This document shows positions 53,214 through 62,595 of a stretch of DNA of 64,000 nt, one piece after another. This DNA is from CAYZBF01 sp964476585 (lineage in GTDB: Bacteria; Hydrothermota; UBA3072): positions 1 through 64,000 of the forward strand of contig CAYZBF010000003.1 in the NCBI GenBank assembly GCA_964476585.1, written 5' to 3'. Within the stretch, counting starts at the first letter, position 1, and every line of letters starts with the position of its first letter. The translations under genes were made by a program, and so were the position numbers. The notes under the pieces were generated by a model. It was given only the letters and a program-made list of their open reading frames with translations. It did not search any database and was not told the DNA's origin.

Positions 53214-54068
53214 TTATTCAATCCTGTATGGAAATACCCAAACGTTGGAATCATATTGATATTCGTGATCATCCAGGGTATTCTTGTGCAGGATGTCGAA
53301 TGCAACCATCCGCACTCCAGGCATTTCGGGCGTCTGCCACGCTCCAGACCATGCTCCACTTCCTGCCTCATCAAACTCCCATCTCCACCATCTACAATAC
53401 CCAAAATGGTGACCTCTGGCATGGAAGAAAGCATATACATTATCATCTGAATATATAGTGAGTGAAACCTCTTCACCCGGAGCAAAACTCAGGATGGCTT
53501 CCTTATCTACCAGGGCGAGCGGATCGCCAATAACAGTGTTAGGATAGCTCTCACACTCAATCCTGATTGAGTCAATACCAACGGTATTGGGATAGGATGT
53601 TATCTTGGCACCGCTTATCTTCTCTAATCTCCAACCCCTATAGCCTATAGAATCAGCATAATGCTTGAATATTGCAAAACGGGTGATGTTGTCTTTCATA
53701 CTCTTCATGTAATGGGCAATGGTGTCAGGGGGTATTGTATCGTATTCATAAATATGGAATATTCCTGAAACCTCGCCGCTGACGATAACATAGGCAGAGT
53801 CATTCAATGTATCGATATTCATAGTTATATCAATTTCATCTACACTCGTTGGCTGTCTCCACCATGTGGTTTGCATTTCCGCTTTCTTGACATCTCGTTC
53901 ACCATAATAATCCCCATAGGTGAAGTACCCATCGGGATTGTCAAGTATCGCATTTTTTATCGCCGCTTCATCGAAAGAGAGTTCTGCCCCTGTAGGTGAC
54001 TTTTCACAACCCCAGAATAATAGGAGCATTAACATTAAGAGAATTACAGGTAACAATTTCCGGAACAT
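53214..54068 (-). CDS. Lipoprotein of unknown function
   Basis: 284 residues. Lipobox LFWGC (Cys near 21) followed by EKSPTGAE. The body is rich in Asp, Tyr and Ile, beta-type: ITMNIDTLNDSAYVIVSGEV and ILSFAPGEEVSLTIYSDDNV, with an aromatic RWWRWEFDEAG. It is not recognised as a named family. Probably anchored in the outer or inner membrane facing the periplasm. Convergent with the gyrA operon. Confidence 0.75.
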   Translation of the reverse strand: MFRKLLPVILLMLMLLLFWGCEKSPTGAELSFDEAAIKNAILDNPDGYFTYGDYYGERDVKKAEMQTTWWRQPTSVDEIDITMNIDTLNDSAYVIVSGEVSGIFHIYEYDTIPPDTIAHYMKSMKDNITRFAIFKHYADSIGYRGWRLEKISGAKITSYPNTVGIDSIRIECESYPNTVIGDPLALVDKEAILSFAPGEEVSLTIYSDDNVYAFFHARGHHFGYCRWWRWEFDEAGSGAWSGAWQTPEMPGVRMVAFDILHKNTLDDHEYQYDSNVWVFPYRIE

Positions 54069-54408
54069 ATCTTCTCCTTTGTTTTTGTTAAATACTTACA
54101 GAGCACACCGAGTATTTTCTACCCATGAGAATCTTTCCAATTCCAGTAAATATCTTTTCTCTGTGTCCTGTATCCGTTTTTATTTTATCTCTGTGGCTCT
54201 CATTCATACTTCACTCCTTTTTTCGTTGTTTCAAAAGCCAGAAGTCTTTTCTGGACATGATTTACAAATTTATTTAACCTCTTCATTTAATCTCTTTGGT
54301 CTCCTTATTTTTTAATCATTTAGACAAAAATTTTGCAAATTAGTCCCATTTTTTAGATTCTTACCAGAGAGTGTAGCACAAACCGGCGGCCTGCCCTTTC
54401 ATACTCAC
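54069..54408. other. Gene-free stretch
   Basis: No gene was recognised; T-rich DNA upstream of the tRNA promoter. No clear promoter was seen for the lipoprotein gene. Confidence 0.4.
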
Positions 54409-54436
54409 TTGACAAAAAGGGGATGATCTATATATT
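54409..54436 (+). promoter_or_regulatory. Promoter of the tRNA pair and rpsT
   Basis: TTGACA, 16-bp spacer, TATATT. It ends 8 nt before the first tRNA base, giving a 5' leader of only a base or two. Confidence 0.75.
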
Positions 54437-54444
54437 GAATTCAA

Positions 54445-54516
54445 GCGGGAATAGCTCAGTGGCAGAGCGTCACCTTGCCAAGGTGAAAGTCGCGGGTTCA
54501 AATCCCGTTTCCCGCT
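54445..54516 (+). tRNA. tRNA-Gly(GCC)
   Basis: 72 nt. Acceptor GCGGGAA pairs with TTCCCGC; D arm AGCTCAGTGGCAGAGC; anticodon stem CACCT/AGGTG with loop TGCCA, anticodon GCC; T arm CGGGTTCAAATCCCG. The CCA end is not encoded. Confidence 0.97.
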
Positions 54517-54522
54517 CTGAAA

Positions 54523-54594
54523 GGCGGCATAGCCAAGTGGTAAGGCGTCGGTCTGCAAAACCGTTATACCCCGGTTCGAATCCGGGTGCCGCCT
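54523..54594 (+). tRNA. tRNA-Cys(GCA)
   Basis: 72 nt. Acceptor GGCGGCA pairs with TGCCGCC; D arm with GCCAAGTGGTAAGGC; anticodon loop CTGCAAA, anticodon GCA; T arm CCCGGTTCGAATCCGGG-like. CCA is not encoded. Six bases after tRNA-Gly, so the two are processed from one transcript. Confidence 0.97.
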
Positions 54595-54614
54595 CTTTGG
54601 GATTGGGAGGTTAA

Positions 54615-54866
54615 ATGCCAATAACTAAATCTGCAAAGAAGAGAGTAAGACAAGCGGCAAAAAGAAAAGTAAGAAATAAAGGGATTAAAACCAGCCTTAA
54701 AAATATAACAAAGGCAATAAGGGACGAAAAAGACCCTAAGAAGGCTAAGGAACTCCTTGATAAGGCCTATTCACTCTTTGATAAAGCCATAACTAAAGGG
54801 GTGATTCATAAGAATAACGCTGCCCGTAAAAAGGCTCAACTTGCACGAGTAGTTAAGGAGAAATAG
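54615..54866 (+). CDS. rpsT: 30S ribosomal protein bS20
   Basis: 83 residues, highly basic helices: MPITKSAKKRVRQAAKRKVR, then NKGIKTSLKNITKAIRDEKD and GVIHKNNAARKKAQLAR, the standard bS20 pattern. GGGAGG precedes the ATG. It follows the two tRNAs in one transcription unit. Its 3' end overlaps the convergent comF-like gene by 14 bp. Confidence 0.97.
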   Translation: MPITKSAKKRVRQAAKRKVRNKGIKTSLKNITKAIRDEKDPKKAKELLDKAYSLFDKAITKGVIHKNNAARKKAQLARVVKEK

Positions 54867-55569
54867 CCAGTACCAGCCCTATAACCCGTGAAATCCCCCT
54901 CTCTTTTAATGCCCTAGCACATTCATTCAGGGTAGAAGCAGTAGTAATAACATCATCTATGACTATTATGCCTCCATCTAAATCATTATTCAACCGATCT
55001 ATAACTTTTTGATCCACCTTATATGCATCTCTAACATTGGTGAGTCGCTCCTTATCAGAAAGTTTAGTCTGGGATGGAATGCTACGTACTTTTTTAAGAA
55101 GGGGTACACTCCTGAGGGAAGCGATCGTTGCAAACTCATCTGCAAGTAGTCTGCTCTGATTATAACCCCTCGTACGTAGTTCTACACCACGCATTGGAAC
55201 CCAGGTAACTATTTTGATTCTCTTCACGTCCCCTCTCACCAAATATACAGAATAGAGCATACGGGCAAGTCGCTTCAAAAGAGATGGGCGATTGTTGTAC
55301 TTATAGAATTTTATAATATTCGAAAATGGATATACATAATTACCACATCCGATGACAAAATCAAAATCTGGCGGATTCTCCCTGCAATTCTTGCAGATAT
55401 TTCCAGACTTAATCGTCTTTCCACATATTCTACATCTTCTCCTGGATAAAAAATGTATCTCCCCAAAACACTTGTTACATACCATAGTCTCTCCACCCAA
55501 TCTATCACCACATATTGCGCAATATGGAGGAAAGATAAAATCCACAAAATCAATTAAAATGTTAGGCAT
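54853..55569 (-). CDS. ComF-family phosphoribosyltransferase-like protein
   Basis: 238 residues. Four-cysteine zinc segments near the start (CAICGDRLGGETMVCNKC; CRICGKTIKSGNICKNC), then a phosphoribosyltransferase fold with PRPP motif GIIVIDDVITTASTLNE. ComF proteins take part in DNA uptake in competent bacteria, but the family is widespread and the role is often unknown. It ends the tolQ-to-rodA operon and overlaps rodA by 8 nt. Confidence 0.9.
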   Translation of the reverse strand: MPNILIDFVDFIFPPYCAICGDRLGGETMVCNKCFGEIHFLSRRRCRICGKTIKSGNICKNCRENPPDFDFVIGCGNYVYPFSNIIKFYKYNNRPSLLKRLARMLYSVYLVRGDVKRIKIVTWVPMRGVELRTRGYNQSRLLADEFATIASLRSVPLLKKVRSIPSQTKLSDKERLTNVRDAYKVDQKVIDRLNNDLDGGIIVIDDVITTASTLNECARALKERGISRVIGLVLAISP

Positions 55570-56743
55570 AGGCCCCTTTTCTCATAGCAAAAAGGTATCC
55601 CATAAAAATGATAGAAACCAACATGGATGTTCCTCCATAACTTATAAAGGGTAATGGTAGTCCAACCACCGGAAGTAATCCTATGGTCATCCCAATATTG
55701 ACTATGATCTGGGATGAGAAATAGAAAAATATACCGTATGTAAGATACTTCTTGAAGGGTTCTGTTATATTCTCTGCAAGAAGTAAGACCTTAATTAGGA
55801 AGTAAGCAAAAAGTAATAAGAGGATTAGTGTCCCAAGGAATCCGAATTCTTCACCTAAAACAGCAAATATAAAATCAGTTCTTGTCTGGGGAAGAAACCC
55901 AAGATTCTTTATTATCCCATTAAGATATCCCTTGCCGAAGAATCCTCCAGAACCTATTGAAATCTTTGATTGAAGTATATGCCAACCAGCACCGGTGGGA
56001 TCCCAGGAGGGATTAATAAAACTCATAAGTCTGTCTTTCTGGTAAGGCTTTAAGAGGCCCCGGAGCTTCGGCGCAAGAGAACCCAACAGAACATCGAGTA
56101 AGAAAAGCAATAAACCATCCCTGAATTTAATATTGGCAAATAACAGAGCACCTATAAGAAGTACCATAAATATGATCCATGATATTAGATTGAATCCACA
56201 CAGTAGAGAAAGCAGCGGGGAAATGTAGAGAAAATATCGTGGGAGGGGTATATCAAGTGTCCCCACCATACCAAAAAATATTATAATAAAGATTGCAGAT
56301 GTTCCGATATCTGGTTCAAAGAAAATAAGCAACACGGGCAGAAGAGTATAGAGTATAGGCATTACAAGGTGAGGAAAGTAGACATCTTTATGGCTTAATC
56401 GAGTAAATATTCTGGCCAAAAACATAATATAGAAGACCTTCATCAGTTCAGATGGCTGGAATTGAAATCCTCCAAGCTCAATCCATCGGCCACGACTATG
56501 CGGAAGAAATAGAACGATAATGAGGAGGAGTATTCCTATTATATAAAATACTGAAGAGAGGTACCTTATTTTTTTGAGAGGGTAGAGGTATATGATAAAA
56601 CCAAACGGGAGTGATATACCTATCCATATGAGATGCTTAATGAAGAATGTTTGGTCTCCTGGATAATTAGCACTGTATTGCAGAACTATACCTATACCCA
56701 AGAGAGTAAAAAATACAAAAAGAAGAGGCTTATCGATCTTTAT
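55562..56743 (-). CDS. rodA: Rod shape-determining protein RodA (SEDS glycosyltransferase)
   Basis: About 393 residues with around ten membrane helices. SEDS features: RGRWIELGGFQFQPSELMK, FFEPDIGTSAIFIIIFFGM, DPTGAGWHILQSKISIGSGG with GKGYLNG, QTRTDFIFAVLGEEFGFLG, and VVGLPLPFISYGGTSML. It polymerises peptidoglycan with a class B PBP for cell elongation. The longest frame starts at TTG 56794, deep in recJ and without a ribosome-binding site. GGAGG at 56750-56754 points to AUA 56743 (KIDKPLLF next), where homologues begin. Confidence 0.93.
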   Translation of the reverse strand: MKIDKPLLFVFFTLLGIGIVLQYSANYPGDQTFFIKHLIWIGISLPFGFIIYLYPLKKIRYLSSVFYIIGILLLIIVLFLPHSRGRWIELGGFQFQPSELMKVFYIMFLARIFTRLSHKDVYFPHLVMPILYTLLPVLLIFFEPDIGTSAIFIIIFFGMVGTLDIPLPRYFLYISPLLSLLCGFNLISWIIFMVLLIGALLFANIKFRDGLLLFLLDVLLGSLAPKLRGLLKPYQKDRLMSFINPSWDPTGAGWHILQSKISIGSGGFFGKGYLNGIIKNLGFLPQTRTDFIFAVLGEEFGFLGTLILLLLFAYFLIKVLLLAENITEPFKKYLTYGIFFYFSSQIIVNIGMTIGLLPVVGLPLPFISYGGTSMLVSIIFMGYLFAMRKGAYA

Positions 56744-58274
56744 TCTTATCCTCCACCCATTCCCATCTGAGAAGATACACCTTCTCACCGTCAAGCCTCA
56801 TATACACATTTACCATTTTCGAGGGTGGCGGCATTTCTCTCACCCTATCCAGTTTCAATGAATTTTCTCCATCCGAGAGTGTTGCTAGGCCGTTATTTAT
56901 TGTGTATTTGACGTTTTCTACCTGAAATATAGGAGGCGCATTACCCTTTCCAAATGGTTTTATCTTTCTTATAAAGTCCTGCAATTCTGGTGTTATCTCT
57001 TTTAATTTTACCTTTGCGTCAACATGAATCCTGGGCTCGTAATGCTCTAACTCTGGCGAAACTCTGCTTCTGAATTCCTCTACCTTACTTTCCTTGAGTG
57101 TGAAACCACAGGCCACCTTGTGTCCTCCATAATCAATAAGTAAGTCACTAACTGAATCAAGAATCGCAAGGAGATCAAAATCTGAAGGGCCTCTCCCCTC
57201 ACCCCTGAGATGTTCTCCTGTCATATAGATTACGAAAACAGGATGTTTAGTGTAATCCCTAGCTCTATTGGCAATGGTCCCTGAAAATTCTCTATCCAGA
57301 TCTGGATCAAATAGAACCATGTGGCCTGCATCCAATTGACTCTTTAAAGAAGAGAATTGCTCACCCGCCTTGAAACTCCAGTATGTGTGTTTTGCTTCTA
57401 GTTCGCTATATATATCCTCTGCCTGGCTTTCGGTGGAAGCATTAAAAAACCTCCAGGTTAGCTTTTCCGTTCCAGAATAGAGTGGCTCAATAGCCTCCTC
57501 TATACTACCAATCTTACGAAGTAGCGAGAGAGCAGGATTTCTTGTCTTCTCCAGCAATTTAGCTCCTTCGCATAACAGAATACGATTTTCATCCAGTTGA
57601 GTTACTCTGTCACCTATGATTCCTATCATAGCCAGAATTGGAATTTCAGAAAATTCGCTAACCCATTCATTTGTCGTTTTTCCCGTAAGACTCGCAAATA
57701 ACGCATCTGCTAACTTAAAAGCAACGCCAGCCCCAGAAAGATCTCTATATCCAAAAGAGCCCAACTTTGGATTAAGTATTAGCCCTTTTGGAAGGTTCTC
57801 CTTCGGCTCATGGTGGTCAGTTATTATAACATCGAGGTTGTTTAAAAGAAGATATTCTACTTCTTCAAAACTAGCTATCCCACAATCCACAGTAATGATA
57901 ATGTCAATACCCCTTTCAATTGCGAGTTTTATCCCTTTTTCTGAGAGTCCATAACCTTCTTCCCGACGTTTTGGTATATATGTTTCTATCTCGTAACCCG
58001 TTAATTTTTGCATAGTCTTCTTCATAAGCAGGCATGCTGTAATACCATCCATATCTTGGTCACCCCATATAAGTATATTTTTCTTCTGAGATATCGTTTC
58101 TTCAATTTTTTCTACTACCTTTATCATTGCTTCATCTGCTTTTCTGAAGTGCTCGAAAGAAGGGTCAAGTAATCGCTCCAATGATTCCTGGTCTGTTACC
58201 TCCTTTTTTAGAAGCAGATCCTTTATTCCCGGGGAGAGAGATTTAAATTCAATGTCTATCTTTCTTTTACCCAT
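56730..58274 (-). CDS. recJ: Single-stranded-DNA exonuclease RecJ
   Basis: 514 residues. DHH phosphoesterase: DQDMDG (72-77), TVDCGIA (129-135), TDHHEP (152-157); then DHHA1 with DYGGHKVACGFTLKE-like residues (LIDYGGHKVACGF) and the RecJ OB domain. 5'-to-3' ssDNA exonuclease in recombination and mismatch repair. Somewhat shorter than the E. coli enzyme. The ATG overlaps the scpA stop. Confidence 0.94.
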   Translation of the reverse strand: MGKRKIDIEFKSLSPGIKDLLLKKEVTDQESLERLLDPSFEHFRKADEAMIKVVEKIEETISQKKNILIWGDQDMDGITACLLMKKTMQKLTGYEIETYIPKRREEGYGLSEKGIKLAIERGIDIIITVDCGIASFEEVEYLLLNNLDVIITDHHEPKENLPKGLILNPKLGSFGYRDLSGAGVAFKLADALFASLTGKTTNEWVSEFSEIPILAMIGIIGDRVTQLDENRILLCEGAKLLEKTRNPALSLLRKIGSIEEAIEPLYSGTEKLTWRFFNASTESQAEDIYSELEAKHTYWSFKAGEQFSSLKSQLDAGHMVLFDPDLDREFSGTIANRARDYTKHPVFVIYMTGEHLRGEGRGPSDFDLLAILDSVSDLLIDYGGHKVACGFTLKESKVEEFRSRVSPELEHYEPRIHVDAKVKLKEITPELQDFIRKIKPFGKGNAPPIFQVENVKYTINNGLATLSDGENSLKLDRVREMPPPSKMVNVYMRLDGEKVYLLRWEWVEDKNKDR

Positions 58275-58936
58275 ATTTCCCCAAATGGCCTCTTTTGAAT
58301 TGCCTTGGCCTTACCCAGCCTGATTATCTCTAAGAGAGCAAAGAATGTTCCTACCGCTTCCAAATGCTCAGAACCTTTAATCATCTCGGAGAAAACAAAA
58401 GATTTTAGCTTTTTCAATTGTTCAAGTAATTTCTTAATAAGATGTTCAATATGGAACAGGATAGTAGTTGGTGGCTCAAACAAAGTCGCCTTCTTTATTG
58501 ATTCAAGGAGTTCTTTAAATCTATCCATCGAAATATTTACCTCTTTTCGAGAATCATACGGTGGTCTTGTATACATTGTGTTTGCAAGAGTGAGTGTATT
58601 CTTTAACCAGAGCCCCTTTTCCTTGAATTTTTTAAATTCCTCCAATCTTTGAATCAAGGACTCTTTTGTTTCATATTCGTCATCAACCTCGGAGAATCCT
58701 TCATCTGTCATCTCCCTTGCTTTTATCGCAAGAAGGGTCGCTGCATAACGCAAGAATTCACCAGCTCCGTCAAAATCGATATTCTCCAATCCTTTGATGA
58801 AGAGTAGATATTCTCTGGTGATTCTGGATAGCGAGATATCTTTGATTGCAACTTCCTGCTTTCTCACAAGATACAATAGAAGATCAAGAGGACCCTCAAA
58901 CTCATCACAGGAAACCCTGTAGCCTTGCGTGATCAT
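58256..58936 (-). CDS. scpA: Segregation and condensation protein A
   Basis: 226 residues. Kleisin subunit of the SMC-ScpAB condensin. N-terminal FEGPLDLLLYLVRKQEVAI followed by DISLSRITREYLLFIKGLE and LRYAATLLAIKAREM; C-terminal winged helix with TFFALLEIIRLGKAKAIQKR. scpB is not in the window. Overlaps recJ by 19 nt and the transporter gene by 4 nt. Confidence 0.93.
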   Translation of the reverse strand: MITQGYRVSCDEFEGPLDLLLYLVRKQEVAIKDISLSRITREYLLFIKGLENIDFDGAGEFLRYAATLLAIKAREMTDEGFSEVDDEYETKESLIQRLEEFKKFKEKGLWLKNTLTLANTMYTRPPYDSRKEVNISMDRFKELLESIKKATLFEPPTTILFHIEHLIKKLLEQLKKLKSFVFSEMIKGSEHLEAVGTFFALLEIIRLGKAKAIQKRPFGEIWVKER

Positions 58937-60795
58937 AACTTACCTACTATTGCTCTTGAGATATTATAAATGTGAAAATTGATTCTGTCGAAGTCATTCA
59001 GGATATCAAGATGCAGTGTACTGGTATCGATACTCTCCGGTTTCCCTAGTTTTAGACGTGATAGGTGACTTTCCCTGAATTTGTCAAGTTTTTCTCTCGA
59101 TCCATCCTGTTTCATTAATAATTGGCTTGCCATCTCTTTATCCATAGTACCAAGGGCGGCTTGTATCTCCTCTATATTAGAAAGGACAGCCTGATGATAC
59201 TCTTGAATCTCTCCAAAACCCTCATCTGAAAAGAAGTATGATTTTTTTATTTTTTTTCCTGCATAAGCCATTAAACTTTTACTTATAAGGTCTCCAATAT
59301 ATTCTATCTCATTCATTATCTTTAGAATAGTAACACTTTTATTACTCTCTCTCTCAGAGAGCTCCTCCCCGAGTAGTCTGGATGAGTAGGCAGTGAGTTC
59401 CTTTTGTGTTTTATCGATTTCATCGTCTCTTTTGATAACAACTTTACGGAGTGCATTGTTATTTCTCTTAAAGACTATCAGTGTAGTCTTGAACATATCA
59501 TTCACAATTCTCACAGACTCCCTCACTGCTTCGTGGCATTTGGATATTGCAATGGAAGGAGATGTGAGATACAAGGGATCAAGTTTGACACCAGCACGTC
59601 TTGTTTTAAAAATTTTGTTCATTAAATTGGCAAGGGGGAAACAGAGCGGAATTAGGACAAAACCCCACACATTTACTGCAGTGTGAAGATTAGCTATATC
59701 ACGAGACGTCGGGCTCAACTTTCCAGGCAGGAATAAAAGATAGACAGAAAGGATAACAAATAAGCTCCGCAATATCACATAACTCAAACCCAGTGACTTA
59801 CCAGAAGATGAAAAGCGCGTGGATCCAAGCAGAATGGTAAATGTAGTACCAATGTTGGCTCCCAATATGATAGGTATTGCTTGCGAAAAATCAATAACGC
59901 CAACGAACCCTATTAGTAAACCCAGAGTTGCCGCACTTGAATGAAAGAGAAATGTAAGGAGGATTGAACCGAAAAAGAGAAAAAATGGGTTGATGTCCAG
60001 AGTGATTGTGTCAATCAGTGGCTCGATACTTTCCCTTATAAGCCATATTGAGAAGAATATCAAACCAAATCCCAGAAGGATTCTTCCAATATAACTCCAT
60101 TTAGACTTTGACTGCCAGAGAAGATACCCAATGAGAACGATAATTGGGCTGAACTGAATTATGTCGGTTGCTATTATCTGAACAGTAAAAGTAGCTCCAA
60201 GAGATGCCCCAGCAAGAACTATCAAAGATGAGGAAAGGCTTATTAGCGAAGACTCAAGAAGACCGAGAAGCATCAAGCCTGTCAATGTGCTTGATTCAAG
60301 GAATATGGCGAGGAAGATTCCACTCAAATACGCAAAAATTGGACGATTGGTCATCTTCCAGAGGATTTGCCTCGCCCGCTCCCCGCTCAACCTTGAAAAT
60401 CCCTTGTTTGTATTGTCTAAACCCATAAGTATAAGAACAGCTCCTATTATAAATGAAAGTATTAATTTTAGGAGCGTTTTTTTAGGAATGATACTTGGAT
60501 GAATCTCAATTGATTCGTCCTCTACAATTCCTTCTACCCAGCCATTCGCTTTGGCTATAAACTCTACGCTTGCAAAACCAGCTTGGTCTGAAAAAACCGA
60601 ATCAGAAGAGATGAAACCATTATGGGCTCTAAATAAAACCCATTTATTCGCCACTGGCTTACCTTCCTCAAGAACTTGAACTGCTATCTTCACCGGACTT
60701 CCTGAGAGGACTAACCTTCCTTCTCCGGAAACATCCTCACCATAAGGATCAGCTGCCCTAACGATTGAAAAGGATAATAAAAGGAGTAATATCAT
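58933..60795 (-). CDS. Na/Pi-cotransporter-like protein with Ig-like and PhoU domains
   Basis: 620 residues: signal peptide, an Ig/CarboxypepD-like domain (about 20-105, VANKWVLFRAHNGFISSDSV), then two repeats of the Na/Pi cotransporter membrane domain (LVLAGASLGATFTVQ; IILGANIGTTFTILLGS) and a C-terminal PhoU-like helical domain. The QSS motifs of typical NptA-type transporters are altered: ESS in the first repeat (FLESSTLTG) and HSS in the second (FLFHSSAAT), so sodium or phosphate binding may differ. Overlaps tonB and scpA by 4 nt. Confidence 0.88.
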   Translation of the reverse strand: MILLLLLSFSIVRAADPYGEDVSGEGRLVLSGSPVKIAVQVLEEGKPVANKWVLFRAHNGFISSDSVFSDQAGFASVEFIAKANGWVEGIVEDESIEIHPSIIPKKTLLKLILSFIIGAVLILMGLDNTNKGFSRLSGERARQILWKMTNRPIFAYLSGIFLAIFLESSTLTGLMLLGLLESSLISLSSSLIVLAGASLGATFTVQIIATDIIQFSPIIVLIGYLLWQSKSKWSYIGRILLGFGLIFFSIWLIRESIEPLIDTITLDINPFFLFFGSILLTFLFHSSAATLGLLIGFVGVIDFSQAIPIILGANIGTTFTILLGSTRFSSSGKSLGLSYVILRSLFVILSVYLLFLPGKLSPTSRDIANLHTAVNVWGFVLIPLCFPLANLMNKIFKTRRAGVKLDPLYLTSPSIAISKCHEAVRESVRIVNDMFKTTLIVFKRNNNALRKVVIKRDDEIDKTQKELTAYSSRLLGEELSERESNKSVTILKIMNEIEYIGDLISKSLMAYAGKKIKKSYFFSDEGFGEIQEYHQAVLSNIEEIQAALGTMDKEMASQLLMKQDGSREKLDKFRESHLSRLKLGKPESIDTSTLHLDILNDFDRINFHIYNISRAIVGKL

Positions 60796-61373
60796 CTAAT
60801 CTGAAAATAGATAGTAACTATTCCAGATTGAACTACCTGTTTCACATTAGGCGGCAGTGGTTGGAAACACCATTCTCTAACCGCCTGAATTGCATTTTGA
60901 TCAAATTCTAACCCACCAGTTTTTACAATGTCAATACTTGCAATTGTTCCGTCTGGCTTTGCTGAAATATGGAGTTTAACGATTGTATTCTCACTAATTC
61001 CTTCAGGGTACTCTGGCTTTAGAAAATGAACAAGCCTTCTCTTAGAGAGTTCCCCTGATAATGTAAATCTCTTTTCTCCCTCACCTGCATTGTATAGTTT
61101 ACCACCTTTATACGGAGGTTTATCGAGGGGGCTTAATTTCTTCTTTGTCTTTTTTATCTCCACAGGAACATCGCCTAAAGGCGAGAACACATCTTCAGTC
61201 CCTCCTTCTTCAGAAATTATGCCCTCTGTTAACTTATTCTCTACAGTATGAAAGCCAAGTGTTAAGTATTCATCCTCCTTGGCTCTTATGTCAATAATAA
61301 CCCAGCTAAATATTCCGATAAGCAAGGAGTATATTATCAACGTCCAGATGAGGGAAAGTATCTTACGATTCAC
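60792..61373 (-). CDS. TonB-family protein
   Basis: 193 residues. N-terminal anchor (ILSLIWTLIIYSLLIGIFSW), a Lys/Pro-rich middle (EIKKTKKKLSPLDKPPYKGG) and a C-terminal TonB domain: HFLKPEYPEGISENTIVKLH, DGTIASIDIVKTGGLEFDQN and VREWCFQPLP. Links the ExbB/ExbD-type motor encoded upstream to outer-membrane receptors. GTG start overlapping exbD. Confidence 0.92.
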   Translation of the reverse strand: MNRKILSLIWTLIIYSLLIGIFSWVIIDIRAKEDEYLTLGFHTVENKLTEGIISEEGGTEDVFSPLGDVPVEIKKTKKKLSPLDKPPYKGGKLYNAGEGEKRFTLSGELSKRRLVHFLKPEYPEGISENTIVKLHISAKPDGTIASIDIVKTGGLEFDQNAIQAVREWCFQPLPPNVKQVVQSGIVTIYFQIR

Positions 61374-61762
61374 TCTGCCTCAGGAGTGGTTGCAATCACA
61401 AACTTACTTGCCCCACTTCTCCTAACCATCTCCATAACTTTTACCGTCATATCAATTGTAACGTCGCGGTCAGCTTTAATGAGCATAATCCTATCTTTGA
61501 AATTTTCGAGCAGATATGGAAGTCTTGAGATATCAACTGGCTTGTCTTCAAGGTATACAGCACCGCTTTTTGTTATTGTTATACTCACTTTCTCTCGTGA
61601 AAGTGCTTCTTTCGTTACGGCTCTAGGTAAGTGGACCTTTATCCCTGGTTGAATAAGATAGGAGGAGGTTAGGAGGAAAAAAATCAAGAGCAATAAGACT
61701 ATATCTGCTATTGAGATGACAGGAAAGGTCATTTTTCTTTTGTATTGAGTTTCAAAATTCAT
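61370..61762 (-). CDS. ExbD/TolR-family biopolymer transport protein
   Basis: About 130 residues. One membrane helix (ISIADIVLLLLIFFLLTSSYL) with the conserved motor Asp in SIADIVLLLL, then a periplasmic domain with VYLEDKPVDISRLP, IMLIKADRDVTIDMTVKVME and SKFVIATTPEAE. Forms the proton-driven motor with the TolQ/ExbB-like protein. A GTG two codons upstream is the other possible start. Confidence 0.93.
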   Translation of the reverse strand: MNFETQYKRKMTFPVISIADIVLLLLIFFLLTSSYLIQPGIKVHLPRAVTKEALSREKVSITITKSGAVYLEDKPVDISRLPYLLENFKDRIMLIKADRDVTIDMTVKVMEMVRRSGASKFVIATTPEAE

Positions 61763-61764
61763 TA

Positions 61765-62355
61765 TCACTTCTCCAATATTCCACTTAACTCTGCTTTTAC
61801 CCTCTTGATGTCACTCACAAAGCCATTTAATCTATCTGTAAATGAATTATATATTATATAGAAGAGAATACCTACTGCAAGTCCAGCGGCAGTTGTCACA
61901 AGTGCCTCCCATATCCCTCCTGCAAGTCTAGATGGATTAACACCTCCGCCAAGAATCTCTATCTGCATAAACGCCTTTATCATACCAAGAACTGTTCCGA
62001 AGAATCCAAGCATTGGTGCTATTGCTCCAACGGTAGAGATTACGCCCATTCCACTCTCTAATTTTGTCAATTCCTCTACAGCCTGAGCATCCATCGCCTC
62101 TACCTTTCCAGATAGTAAACCCTTTATCATAATCCTCGTAAGTGGATTATCATAGGCACGTATCTCTTTCACAGCCTCTTCAGGAGCTCCTTCATTAAGC
62201 CAGGCTTTAGCTCTCTTTAAGAGTTCATCTGTTTGACTCTTTGAGCGTCTGAAATAGATTAACCGGTCTATAACGAAATAAAAACCTACGAATAGCGCAA
62301 TAGCAATGGCTATCATTGTCCATCCACCTTTGCCCAATATCGACATTAAACTCAT
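61765..62355 (-). CDS. MotA/TolQ/ExbB-family proton channel protein
   Basis: 196 residues. Three membrane helices with LTKLESGMGVISTVGAIAPM, LGFFGTVLGMIKAFMQIEIL and GGIWEALVTTAAGLAVGILF, the channel signature. First gene of an eight-gene operon (channel, ExbD, TonB, Na/Pi-like, ScpA, RecJ, RodA, ComF) with overlaps at almost every junction. GGAGGAGG precedes the ATG. Confidence 0.94.
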   Translation of the reverse strand: MSLMSILGKGGWTMIAIAIALFVGFYFVIDRLIYFRRSKSQTDELLKRAKAWLNEGAPEEAVKEIRAYDNPLTRIMIKGLLSGKVEAMDAQAVEELTKLESGMGVISTVGAIAPMLGFFGTVLGMIKAFMQIEILGGGVNPSRLAGGIWEALVTTAAGLAVGILFYIIYNSFTDRLNGFVSDIKRVKAELSGILEK

Positions 62356-62529
62356 TGGACCTCCTCCTTATTTTTTGTTTTGCCACAGAGACAGTCGCTT
62401 CGCTCCAGTGTACTTTGCGTTTTTCACTCTGCATTGGAGTAAAAGCTCCACAGCTATTACCCCGTGGTTTTCAACCTCTTCCATCATATTATGCTTTGAG
62501 TAATAATATTGAACCATTTAAACATTTAA

Positions 62530-62556
62530 TTTATATTATAATACCTGTAAAGTCAA
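62530..62556 (-). promoter_or_regulatory. Possible promoter of the tolQ-comF operon
   Basis: TTGACT, 15-bp spacer, TATAAA on the minus strand, about 170 nt upstream of the first gene. The spacer is short, so the call is tentative. Confidence 0.4.
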
Positions 62557-62595
62557 GTAAATAAAACCCAACCCCTAAAAATAATATATGCGGTC

